Below are positions 5,205 through 18,214 of a stretch of DNA of 64,000 nt, in pieces. The stretch's first letter is position 1. Each line of letters begins with the position of its first letter. The notes beneath the pieces were generated by a model, which ran no database searches, was not told the DNA's origin, and saw nothing but the letters and a program-made list of their open reading frames with translations. The position numbers and the translations under genes were made by a program. This stretch comes from Maratus speciosus (taxonomy: Eukaryota > Arthropoda > Arachnida > Araneae > Salticidae): assembly GCA_963932465.1 (NCBI GenBank), contig CAWVRF010001071.1:62001-126000 (forward strand). The letters run 5' to 3'.

Positions 5205-7806
5205 TATATTCAAGGAGTGCCTGATATAGATTGGTGCTGATTAGTTTTAGGTGTAAATAGTCCAGCAGGGGGCGCTGCTATGCTGCATCTTGCAGGATTT
5301 CCGCAATAGCTCTATCTCAAGCACTACTGCAAGGATTTTTTATAAAACGTCAGATTCAGTAACTCCTTGATATGAGATGATGCTGTTTACGTTTAGGTGC
5401 AAATCGCCCAACAGATGGCGCTGCTACGCTGCATTTTACAGGATTTACACTATTTTTGCAGTAGCTCTATCTCAAAAACTAATGCAGACATTTTCATCAA
5501 ACTTCGAATTCATTTAGTCCTTGATATGAAATTATGCTGACTACGTGTTGGTGCAAATCGGCCATTAGGTGGCGCTGCTGTGCTACATTTAGGACGATTT
5601 CCTCAATAGCTCTATCTCAAGAACTAATGCACGAATTTTCATCAAACTTCAGATTCAAGTATACCTTGATTAATATTACTGCTGATTATGTGTTGGTGCA
5701 AATTGCTCAACAGGTGGCGCTGCTAAGCTGCATTTTCCATGATTTGCGCAATAGCTCTATCTCAAGAACTAATGCACGAATTTTCTCCAAATTTTATATT
5801 CAGAAGACGTTGATATAAGATGATGATGATTAGGTTCTGGTGTAAATCATCTTGTATGTGGCGCTGCTATGCTGAATTTTGCTGGATTTTCACGATTTCA
5901 GCGACAGTCATACCGCAAGAATAATGCACGAATTTCATCTTTTTAGAATCTTTATGATAAGCATAGATTGCCATTTAATTTAGGCAAAGTGATAACGAAT
6001 TTTGAAGTGTTGACATGTATGAGATAGAAGAAAGTATTGGGATTGGTACATCCGACTAGTTTTCCTTTGAATAGGGCTGTAACATTACTGCAGACGTATA
6101 AAAAAGATAGTTGTTATAGTATTCAGAATGTGTTGGAAAGCGCCCTATATCTATGCTGTATGCATAATTTTTCGTTCTTGTTGTTTTTTCTTTGAATAGG
6201 GTAGTAACATTACATCAGATGGACAAACAAGTAATTAAATTTAAAAAATATAAAAACCCGACTGAATAAAAGCCAACTATACGCGCAGATACGCGTGAAA
6301 CACATAACCCTCCTTTTCAGTCGGGTAATAATAAAGTCTAATCGTTTTATAGATTGTTTTATTCGCTAGGTATCAAATCTATCTTTAAATATTACTCCAA
6401 TTTCAATCGAGGTACCGTGGCCGAGCGGTCTGAGGCGCTGTTAAAAGAAACCGGTCTTTTCGGATGCGTGGGTTCGAATCCCACCGCTGCCAAAATGAAG
6501 GTTTTGTTAGTAATATTCATTTTTTTCCCGTAAAAGCCAATAAATTATGCAGTTTCCATTTAAAGATTTCTTTTCGAGATATGCGAAATATTTTGGCGAT
6601 AATTAAAATTCATTTCAGAAGAATAATTTTATTCCGCGTTCAAAGTGGCTGAATGAGGAAATTTAATTTTTAAATTATCATTTATTAAAATATTCAGAAT
6701 CATAGGTTATTTTCAAACCCATGTTACAATAACAGAAGATTCTAACGGACATTTTTAAGGTAAAAAATAATCACATGCTCTCAAATTGTGCATGCATTAG
6801 CGTAATCACGGGATGAACAGGTCCCGTGTTGCAATTCCGCGGTAAAACTTACTTATAAAAATACAGATACGCCAGATAATTGTATAAATAAATGAGTTTT
6901 TTTTTATGTTTAATTCTAATTTCTTTTAATAATATATTAAATTTTAAAAATCAAAAAACTTGACTGCGTAAAAAGCGAAATATTTAATTATTTCTCATCA
7001 ATATGAAACTATTTTTTTATATTTCTTAATTTTTTTTTATTTACTTGTATTGATGACTTTTAAGTTGTGTTTAATTATTAGTTCCTATCTACAAACACTC
7101 TTTTGATGAGGCCTAAAGATGTCTATTATGAAGGTTAGAGTTACAGTAAATGTAGCGATTCAAAGTACACAACTTCCATTTTTTATAATATTTAAACAAA
7201 GCTTCTGGCTACAAAATAGTCAATGAAACATCGTCTTCATTTTGAAAGTCCTGTCCAAGGATGTGCCACTCAATATGGTGCGTAAATTTTTTTTTCGTCT
7301 CTACCGCCATTTGTATTTTACGGCCGCCATTTTGAATTTATAAAAACAAATCTTATCCTATAACCATCGGAAGATTAAGACAAATCGATAGAAACCTCAT
7401 TCATAAAAATCCATCCAGCCGTTGAGATGTTTCGAGGGTATAAAGAAATCCACATACACAGATACGCGTGAAACACATAACCCTTCTTTTCAGTCGGGTA
7501 AAAAGATAGTTGTTATAGTATATTCAGAATGTGTTGGAAAGTGCGCTATAATCTATGCTGTATGCATAAATTTTCATTTTTTTTTTAATTTCTTCTATCT
7601 TTACTAGAAGAAAGTATTGGATTCATGAAAATTTTCGACTTCCGGTTTTTGACGGATTTTCTCGTTTTAGGGATCAGAGATTCCAAAAAACAAGTTTTTA
7701 CAAAATGTCTGTCTGTGAGCCTGTTTCTCTGTCTGTCTGTCTTTACGTGACACAAATATTGTGGGCGTTCTATCTCAAGAACTAATGCACGGAATTGAAT
7801 AAAAAA
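5205..7806 (+). repeat. Unit 3 (type A)
   Basis: Carries the linked pair G at 1249 (inside the tRNA-like anticodon stem) and T at 1303, also found in units 9, 11, 13, 15, 16, 18 and 22-25. A private G replaces A at unit position 2059. Confidence 0.98.
6411..6492 (+). tRNA. tRNA-Leu-like element, unit 3
   Basis: G42 form: the stem 3' strand reads ACCGG, so U28-G42 can pair as a wobble. The U30-C40 mismatch remains. Confidence 0.78.
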
Positions 7807-10408
7807 TATATTCAAGGAGTGCCTGATATAGATTGGTGCTGATTAGTTTTAGGTGTAAATAGTCCAGCAGGGGGCGCTGCTATGCTGCATCTTGCAGGAT
7901 TTCCGCAATAGCTCTATCTCAAGCACTACTGCAAGGATTTTTTATAAAACGTCAGATTCAGTAACTCCTTGATATGAGATGATGCTGTTTACGTTTAGGT
8001 GCAAATCGCCCAACAGATGGCGCTGCTACGCTGCATTTTACAGGATTTACACTATTTTTGCAGTAGCTCTATCTCAAAAACTAATGCAGACATTTTCATC
8101 AAACTTCGAATTCATTTAGTCCTTGATATGAAATTATGCTGACTAGGTGTTCGTGCAAATCGGCCATTAGGTGGCGCTGCTGTGCTACATTTAGGACGAT
8201 TTCCTCAATAGCTCTATCTCAAGAACTAATGCACGAATTTTCATCAAACTTCAGATTCAAGTATACCTTGATTAATATTACTGCTGATTATGTGTTGGTG
8301 CAAATTGCTCAACAGGTGGCGCTGCTAAGCTGCATTTTCCATGATTTGCGCAATAGCTCTATCTCAAGAACTAATGCACGAATTTTCTCCAAATTTTATA
8401 TTCAGAAGACGTTGATATAAGATGATGATGATTAGGTTCTGGTGTAAATCATCTTGTATGTGGCGCTGCTATGCTGAATTTTGCTGGATTTTCACGATTT
8501 CAGCGACAGTCATACCGCAAGAATAATGCACGAATTTCATCTTTTTAGAATCTTTATGATAAGCATAGATTGCCATTTAATTTAGGCAAAGTGATAACGA
8601 ATTTTGAAGTGTTGACATGTATGAGATAGAAGAAAGTATTGGGATTGGTACATCCGACTAGTTTTCCTTTGAATAGGGCTGTAACATTACTGCAGACGTA
8701 TAAAAAAGATAGTTGTTATAGTATTCAGAATGTGTTGGAAAGCGCCCTATATCTATGCTGTATGCATAATTTTTCGTTCTTGTTGTTTTTTCTTTGAATA
8801 GGGTAGTAACATTACATCAGATGGATAAACAAGTAATTAAATTTAAAAAATATAAAAACCCGACTGAATAAAAGCCAACTATACGCGCAGATACGCGTGA
8901 AACACATAACCCTCCTTTTCAGTCGGGTAATAATAAAGTCTAAGCGTTTTATAGATTGTTTTATTCGCTAGGTATCAAATCTATCTTTAAATATTACTCC
9001 AATTTCAATCGAGGTACCGTGGCCGAGCGGTCTGAGGCGCTGTTAAAAGAAACCTGTCTTTTCGGATCCGTGGGTTCGAATCCCACCGCTGCCAAAATGA
9101 AGGTTTTGCTAGTAATATTCATTTTTTTCCCGTAAAAGCCAATAAATTATGCAGTTTCCATTTAAAGATTTCTTTTCGAGATATGCGAAATATTTTGGCG
9201 ATAATTAAAATTCATTTCAGAAGAATAATTTTATTCCGCGTTCAAAGTGGCTGAATGAGGAAATTTAATTTTTAAATTATCATTTATTAAAATATTCAGA
9301 ATCATAGGTTATTTTCAAACCCATGTTACAATAACAGAAGATTCTAACGGACATTTTTAAGGTAAAAAATAATCACATGCTCTCAAATTGTGCATGCATT
9401 AGCGTAATCACGGGATGAACAGGTCCCGTGTTGCAATTCCGCGGTAAAACTTACTTATAAAAATACAGATACGCCAGATAATTGTATAAATAAATGAGTT
9501 TTTTTTTATGTTTAATTCTAATTTCTTTTAATAATATATTAAATTTTAAAAATCAAAAAACTTGACTGCGTAAAAAGCGAAATATTTAATTATTTCTCAT
9601 CAATATGAAACTATTTTTTTATATTTCTTAATTTTTTTTTATTTACTTGTATTGATGACTTTTAAGTTGTGTTTAATTATTAGTTCCTATCTACAAACAC
9701 TCTTTTGATGAGGCCTAAAGATGTCTATTATGAACGTTAGAGTTACAGTAAATGTAGCGATTCAAAGTACACAACTTCCATTTTTTATAATATTTAAACA
9801 AAGCTTCTGGGTACAAAATAGTCAATGAAACATCGTCTTCATTTTGAAAGTCCTGTCCAAGGATATGCCACTCAATATGGTGCGTAAATTTTTTTTTCGT
9901 CTCTACCGCCATTTGTATTTTACGGCCGCCATTTTGAATTTATAAAAACAAATCTTATCCTATAACCATCGGAAGATTAAGACAAATCGATAGAAACCTC
10001 ATTCATAAAAATCCATCCAGCCGTTGAGATGTTTCGAGGGTATAAAGAAATCCACATACACAGATACGCGTGAAACACATAACCCTTCTTTTCAGTCGGG
10101 TAAAAAGATAGTTGTTATAGTATATTCAGAATGTGTTGGAAAGTGCGCTATAATCTATGCTGTATGCATAAATTTTCATTTTTTTTTTAATTTCTTCTAT
10201 CTTTACTAGAAGAAAGTATTGGATTCATGAAAATTTTCGACTTCCGGTTTTTGACGGATTTTCTCGTTTTAGGGATCAGAGATTCCAAAAAACAAGTTTT
10301 TACAAAATGTCTGTCTGTGAGCCTGTTTCTCTGTCTGTCTGTCTTTACGTGACACAAATATTGTGGGCGTTCTATCTCAAGAACTAATGCACGGAATTGA
10401 ATAAAAAA
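7807..10408 (+). repeat. Unit 4 (type A), sister of unit 1
   Basis: Shares the rare 1138 G, 1262 C and 1929 C states with unit 1, three units (7806 bp) away. Private changes are C at unit position 346 and G at 2005. Confidence 0.98.
9013..9094 (+). tRNA. tRNA-Leu-like element, unit 4
   Basis: Identical to the unit 1 copy (T42, with C at the variable-arm site). Confidence 0.78.
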
Positions 10409-13010
10409 TATATTCAAGGAGTGCCTGATATAGATTGGTGCTGATTAGTTTTAGGTGTAAATAGTCCAGCAGGGGGCGCTGCTATGCTGCATCTTGCAGG
10501 ATTTCCGCAATAGCTCTATCTCAAGCACTACTGCAAGGATTTTTTATAAAACGTCAGATTCAGTAACTCCTTGATATGAGATGATGCTGTTTACGTTTAG
10601 GTGCAAATCGCCCAACAGATGGCGCTGCTACGCTGCATTTTACAGGATTTACACTATTTTTGCAGTAGCTCTATCTCAAAAACTAATGCAGACATTTTCA
10701 TCAAACTTCGAATTCATTTAGTCCTTGATATGAAATTATGCTGACTAGGTGTTGGTGCAAATCGGCCATTAGGTGGCGCTGCTGTGCTACATTTAGGACG
10801 ATTTCCTCAATAGCTCTATCTCAAGAACTAATGCACGAATTTTCATCAAACTTCAGATTCAAGTATACCTTGATTAATATTACTGCTGATTATGTGTTGG
10901 TGCAAATTGCTCAACAGGTGGCGCTGCTAAGCTGCATTTTCCATGATTTGCGCAATAGCTCTATCTCAAGAACTAATGCACGAATTTTCTCCAAATTTTA
11001 TATTCAGAAGACGTTGATATAAGATGATGATGATTAGGTTCTGGTGTAAATCATCTTGTATGTGGCGCTGCTATGCTGAATTTTGCTGGATTTTCACGAT
11101 TTCAGCGACAGTCATACCGCAAGAATAATGCACGAATTTCATCTTTTTAGAATCTTTATGATAAGCATAGATTGCCATTTAATTTAGGCAAAGTGATAAC
11201 GAATTTTGAAGTGTTGACATGTATGAGATAGAAGAAAGTATTGGGATTGGTACATCCGACTAGTTTTCCTTTGAATAGGGCTGTAACATTACTGCAGACG
11301 TATAAAAAAGATAGTTGTTATAGTATTCAGAATGTGTTGGAAAGCGCCCTATATCTATGCTGTATGCATAATTTTTCGTTCTTGTTGTTTTTTCTTTGAA
11401 TAGGGTAGTAACATTACATCAGATGGACAAACAAGTAATTAAATTTAAAAAATATAAAAACCCGACTGAATAAAAGCCAACTATACGCGCAGATACGCGT
11501 GAAACACATAACCCTCCTTTTCAGTCGGGTAATAATAAAGTCTAATCGTTTTATAGATTGTTTTATTCGCTAGGTATCAAATCTATCTTTAAATATTACT
11601 CCAATTTCAATCGAGGTACCGTGGCCGAGCGGTCTGAGGCGCTGTTAAAAGAAACCTGTCTTTTCGGATGCGTGGGTTCGAATCCCACCGCTGCCAAAAT
11701 GAAGGTTTTGCTAGTAATATTCATTTTTTTCCCGTAAAAGCCAATAAATTATGCAGTTTCCATTTAAAGATTTCTTTTCGAGATATGCGAAATATTTTGG
11801 CGATAATTAAAATTCATTTCAGAAGAATAATTTTATTCCGCGTTCAAAGTGGCTGAATGAGGAAATTTAATTTTTAAATTATCATTTATTAAAATATTCA
11901 GAATCATAGGTTATTTTCAAACCCATGTTACAATAACAGAAGATTCTAACGGACATTTTTAAGGTAAAAAATAATCACATGCTCTCAAATTGTGCATGCA
12001 TTAGCGTAATCACGGGATGAACAGGTCCCGTGTTGCAATTCCGCGGTAAAACTTACTTATAAAAATACAGATACGCCAGATAATTGTATAAATAAATGGG
12101 TTTTTTTTTATGTTTAATTCTAATTTCTTTTAATAATATATTAAATTTTAAAAATCAAAAAACTTGACTGCGTAAAAAGCGAAATATTTAATTATTTCTC
12201 ATCAATATGAAACTATTTTTTTATATTTCTTAATTTTTTTTTATTTACTTGTATTGATGACTTTTAAGTTGTGTTTAATTATTAGTTCCTATCTACAAAC
12301 ACTCTTTTGATGAGGCCTAAAGATGTCTATTATGAAGGTTAGAGTTACAGTAAATGTAGCGATTCAAAGTACACAACTTCCATTTTTTATAATATTTAAA
12401 CAAAGCTTCTGGCTACAAAATAGTCAATGAAACATCGTCTTCATTTTGAAAGTCCTGTCCAAGGATATGCCACTCAATATGGTGCGTAAATTTTTTTTTC
12501 GTCTCTACCGCCATTTGTATTTTACGGCCGCCATTTTGAATTTATAAAAACAAATCTTATCCTATAACCATCGGAAGATTAAGACAAATCGATAGAAACC
12601 TCATTCATAAAAATCCATCCAGCCGTTGAGATGTTTCGAGGGTATAAAGAAATCCACATACACAGATACGCGTGAAACACATAACCCTTCTTTTCAGTCG
12701 GGTAAAAAGATAGTTGTTATAGTATATTCAGAATGTGTTGGAAAGTGCGCTATAATCTATGCTGTATGCATAAATTTTCATTTTTTTTTTAATTTCTTCT
12801 ATCTTTACTAGAAGAAAGTATTGGATTCATGAAAATTTTCGACTTCCGGTTTTTGACGGATTTTCTCGTTTTAGGGATCAGAGATTCCAAAAAACAAGTT
12901 TTTACAAAATGTCTGTCTGTGAGCCTGTTTCTCTGTCTGTCTGTCTTTACGTGACACAAATATTGTGGGCGTTCTATCTCAAGAACTAATGCACGGAATT
13001 GAATAAAAAA
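10409..13010 (+). repeat. Unit 5 (type A)
   Basis: Shares G at unit position 340 with units 1 and 4, but otherwise has the common states (1020 C, 1138 T, 1262 G). A private G replaces A at 1691, just before the T9 run. Confidence 0.98.
11615..11696 (+). tRNA. tRNA-Leu-like element, unit 5
   Basis: T42 form, identical to unit 2. Confidence 0.78.
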
Positions 13011-15612
13011 TATATTCAAGGAGTGCCTGATATAGATTGGTGCTGATTAGTTTTAGGTGTAAATAGTCCAGCAGGGGGCGCTGCTATGCTGCATCTTGCA
13101 GGATTTCCGCAATAGCTCTATCTCAAGCACTACTGCAAGGATTTTTTATAAAACGTCAGATTCAGTAACTCCTTGATATGAGATGATGCTGTTTACGTTT
13201 AGGTGCAAATCGCCCAACAGATGGCGCTGCTACGCTGCATTTTACAGGATTTACACTATTTTTGCAGTAGCTCTATCTCAAAAACTAATGCAGACATTTT
13301 CATCAAACTTCGAATTCATTTAGTCCTTGATATGAAATTATGCTGACTACGTGTTGGTGCAAATCGGCCATTAGGTGGCGCTGCTGTGCTACATTTAGGA
13401 CGATTTCCTCAATAGCTCTATCTCAAGAACTAATGCACGAATTTTCATCAAACTTCAGATTCAAGTATACCTTGATTAATATTACTGCTGATTATGTGTT
13501 GGTGCAAATTGCTCAACAGGTGGCGCTGCTAAGCTGCATTTTCCATGATTTGCGCAATAGCTCTATCTCAAGAACTAATGCACGAATTTTCTCCAAATTT
13601 TATATTCAGAAGACGTTGATATAAGATGATGATGATTAGGTTCTGGTGTAAATCATCTTGTATGTGGCGCTGCTATGCTGAATTTTGCTGGATTTTCACG
13701 ATTTCAGCGACAGTCATACCGCAAGAATAATGCACGAATTTCATCTTTTTAGAATCTTTATGATAAGCATAGATTGCCATTTAATTTAGGCAAAGTGATA
13801 ACGAATTTTGAAGTGTTGACATGTATGAGATAGAAGAAAGTATTGGGATTGGTACATCCGACTAGTTTTCCTTTGAATAGGGCTGTAACATTACTGCAGA
13901 CGTATAAAAAAGATAGTTGTTATAGTATTCAGAATGTGTTGGAAAGCGCCCTATATCTATGCTGTATGCATAATTTTTCGTTCTTGTTGTTTTTTCTTTG
14001 AATAGGGTAGTAACATTACATCAGATGGATAAACAAGTAATTAAATTTAAAAAATATAAAAACCCGACTGAATAAAAGCCAACTATACGCGCAGATACGC
14101 GTGAAACACATAACCCTCCTTTTCAGTCGGGTAATAATAAAGTCTAATCGTTTTATAGATTGTTTTATTCGCTAGGTATCAAATCTATCTTTAAATATTA
14201 CTCCAATTTCAATCGAGGTACCGTGGCCGAGCGGTCTGAGGCGCTGTTAAAAGAAACCTGTCTTTTCGGATGCGTGGGTTCGAATCCCACCGCTGCCAAA
14301 ATGAAGGTTTTGCTAGTAATATTCATTTTTTTCCCGTAAAAGCCAATAAATTATGCAGTTTCCATTTAAAGATTTCTTTTCGAGATATGCGAAATATTTT
14401 GGCGATAATTAAAATTCATTTCAGAAGAATAATTTTATTCCGCGTTCAAAGTGGCTGAATGAGGAAATTTAATTTTTAAATTATCATTTATTAAAATATT
14501 CAGAATCATAGGTTATTTTCAAACCCATGTTACAATAACAGAAGATTCTAACGGACATTTTTAAGGTAAAAAATAATCACATGCTCTCAAATTGTGCATG
14601 CATTAGCGTAATCACGGGATGAACAGGTCCCGTGTTGCAATTCCGCGGTAAAACTTACTTATAAAAATACAGATACGCCAGATAATTGTATAAATAAATG
14701 AGTTTTTTTTTATGTTTAATTCTAATTTCTTTTAATAATATATTAAATTTTAAAAATCAAAAAACTTGACTGCGTAAAAAGCGAAATATTTAATTATTTC
14801 TCATCAATATGAAACTATTTTTTTATATTTCTTAATTTTTTTTTATTTACTTGTATTGATGACTTTTAAGTTGTGTTTAATTATTAGTTCCTATCTACAA
14901 ACACTCTTTTGATGAGGCCTAAAGATGTCTATTATGAAGGTTAGAGTTACAGTAAATGTAGCGATTCAAAGTACACAACTTCCATTTTTTATAATATTTA
15001 AACAAAGCTTCTGGCTACAAAATAGTCAATGAAACATCGTCTTCATTTTGAAAGTCCTGTCCAAGGATATGCCACTCAATATGGTGCGTAAATTTTTTTT
15101 TCGTCTCTACCGCCATTTGTATTTTACGGCCGCCATTTTGAATTTATAAAAACAAATCTTATCCTATAACCATCGGAAGATTAAGACAAATCGATAGAAA
15201 CCTCATTCATAAAAATCCATCCAGCCGTTGAGATGTTTCGAGGGTATAAAGAAATCCACATACACAGATACGCGTGAAACACATAACCCTTCTTTTCAGT
15301 CGGGTAAAAAGATAGTTGTTATAGTATATTCAGAATGTGTTGGAAAGTGCGCTATAATCTATGCTGTATGCATAAATTTTCATTTTTTTTTTAATTTCTT
15401 CTATCTTTACTAGAAGAAAGTATTGGATTCATGAAAATTTTCGACTTCCGGTTTTTGACGGATTTTCTCGTTTTAGGGATCAGAGATTCCAAAAAACAAG
15501 TTTTTACAAAATGTCTGTCTGTGAGCCTGTTTCTCTGTCTGTCTGTCTTTACGTGACACAAATATTGTGGGCGTTCTATCTCAAGAACTAATGCACGGAA
15601 TTGAATAAAAAA
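13011..15612 (+). repeat. Unit 6 (type A)
   Basis: Near-identical to units 7 and 8: C at 340, T at 1020, T at 1249 and C at 1303. No private change noticed. Confidence 0.98.
14217..14298 (+). tRNA. tRNA-Leu-like element, unit 6
   Basis: T42 form, identical to unit 2. Confidence 0.78.
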
Positions 15613-18214
15613 TATATTCAAGGAGTGCCTGATATAGATTGGTGCTGATTAGTTTTAGGTGTAAATAGTCCAGCAGGGGGCGCTGCTATGCTGCATCTTG
15701 CAGGATTTCCGCAATAGCTCTATCTCAAGCACTACTGCAAGGATTTTTTATAAAACGTCAGATTCAGTAACTCCTTGATATGAGATGATGCTGTTTACGT
15801 TTAGGTGCAAATCGCCCAACAGATGGCGCTGCTACGCTGCATTTTACAGGATTTACACTATTTTTGCAGTAGCTCTATCTCAAAAACTAATGCAGACATT
15901 TTCATCAAACTTCGAATTCATTTAGTCCTTGATATGAAATTATGCTGACTACGTGTTGGTGCAAATCGGCCATTAGGTGGCGCTGCTGTGCTACATTTAG
16001 GACGATTTCCTCAATAGCTCTATCTCAAGAACTAATGCACGAATTTTCATCAAACTTCAGATTCAAGTATACCTTGATTAATATTACTGCTGATTATGTG
16101 TTGGTGCAAATTGCTCAACAGGTGGCGCTGCTAAGCTGCATTTTCCATGATTTGCGCAATAGCTCTATCTCAAGAACTAATGCACGAATTTTCTCCAAAT
16201 TTTATATTCAGAAGACGTTGATATAAGATGATGATGATTAGGTTCTGGTGTAAATCATCTTGTATGTGGCGCTGCTATGCTGAATTTTGCTGGATTTTCA
16301 CGATTTCAGCGACAGTCATACCGCAAGAATAATGCACGAATTTCATCTTTTTAGAATCTTTATGATAAGCATAGATTGCCATTTAATTTAGGCAAAGTGA
16401 TAACGAATTTTGAAGTGTTGACATGTATGAGATAGAAGAAAGTATTGGGATTGGTACATCCGACTAGTTTTCCTTTGAATAGGGCTGTAACATTACTGCA
16501 GACGTATAAAAAAGATAGTTGTTATAGTATTCAGAATGTGTTGGAAAGCGCCCTATATCTATGCTGTATGCATAATTTTTCGTTCTTGTTGTTTTTTCTT
16601 TGAATAGGGTAGTAACATTACATCAGATGGATAAACAAGTAATTAAATTTAAAAAATATAAAAACCCGACTGAATAAAAGCCAACTATACGCGCAGATAC
16701 GCGTGAAACACATAACCCTCCTTTTCAGTCGGGTAATAATAAAGTCTAATCGTTTTATAGATTGTTTTATTCGCTAGGTATCAAATCTATCTTTAAATAT
16801 TACTCCAATTTCAATCGAGGTACCGTGGCCGAGCGGTCTGAGGCGCTGTTAAAAGAAACCTGTCTTTTCGGATGCGTGGGTTCGAATCCCACCGCTGCCA
16901 AAATGAAGGTTTTGCTAGTAATATTCATTTTTTTCCCGTAAAAGCCAATAAATTATGCAGTTTCCATTTAAAGATTTCTTTTCGAGATATGCGAAATATT
17001 TTGGCGATAATTAAAATTCATTTCAGAAGAATAATTTTATTCCGCGTTCAAAGTGGCTGAATGAGGAAATTTAATTTTTAAATTATCATTTATTAAAATA
17101 TTCAGAATCATAGGTTATTTTCAAACCCATGTTACAATAACAGAAGATTCTAACGGACATTTTTAAGGTAAAAAATAATCACATGCTCTCAAATTGTGCA
17201 TGCATTAGCGTAATCACGGGATGAACAGGTCCCGTGTTGCAATTCCGCGGTAAAACTTACTTATAAAAATACAGATACGCCAGATAATTGTATAAATAAA
17301 TGAGTTTTTTTTTATGTTTAATTCTAATTTCTTTTAATAATATATTAAATTTTAAAAATCAAAAAACTTGACTGCGTAAAAAGCGAAATATTTAATTATT
17401 TCTCATCAATATGAAACTATTTTTTTATATTTCTTAATTTTTTTTTATTTACTTGTATTGATGACTTTTAAGTTGTGTTTAATTATTAGTTCCTATCTAC
17501 AAACACTCTTTTGATGAGGCCTAAAGATGTCTATTATGAAGGTTAGAGTTACAGTAAATGTAGCGATTCAAAGTACACAACTTCCATTTTTTATAATATT
17601 TAAACAAAGCTTCTGGCTACAAAATAGTCAATGAAACATCGTCTTCATTTTGAAAGTCCTGTCCAAGGATATGCCACTCAATATGGTGCGTAAATTTTTT
17701 TTTCGTCTCTACCGCCATTTGTATTTTACGGCCGCCATTTTGAATTTATAAAAACAAATCTTATCCTATAACCATCGGAAGATTAAGACAAATCGATAGA
17801 AACCTCATTCATAAAAATCCATCCAGCCGTTGAGATGTTTCGAGGGTATAAAGAAATCCACATACACAGATACGCGTGAAACACATAACCCTTCTTTTCA
17901 GTCGGGTAAAAAGATAGTTGTTATAGTATATTCAGAATGTGTTGGAAAGTGCGCTATAATCTATGCTGTATGCATAAATTTTCATTTTTTTTTTAATTTC
18001 TTCTATCTTTACTAGAAGAAAGTATTGGATTCATGAAAATTTTCGACTTCCGGTTTTTGACGGATTTTCTCGTTTTAGGGATCAGAGATTCCAAAAAACA
18101 AGTTTTTACAAAATGTCTGTCTGTGAGCCTGTTTCTCTGTCTGTCTGTCTTTACGTGACACAAATATTGTGGGCGTTCTATCTCAAGAACTAATGCACGG
18201 AATTGAATAAAAAA
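15613..18214 (+). repeat. Unit 7 (type A)
   Basis: Same haplotype as unit 6 at every diagnostic site checked. Units 6-8 form a run of near-identical neighbours. Confidence 0.98.
16819..16900 (+). tRNA. tRNA-Leu-like element, unit 7
   Basis: T42 form, identical to unit 2. Confidence 0.78.
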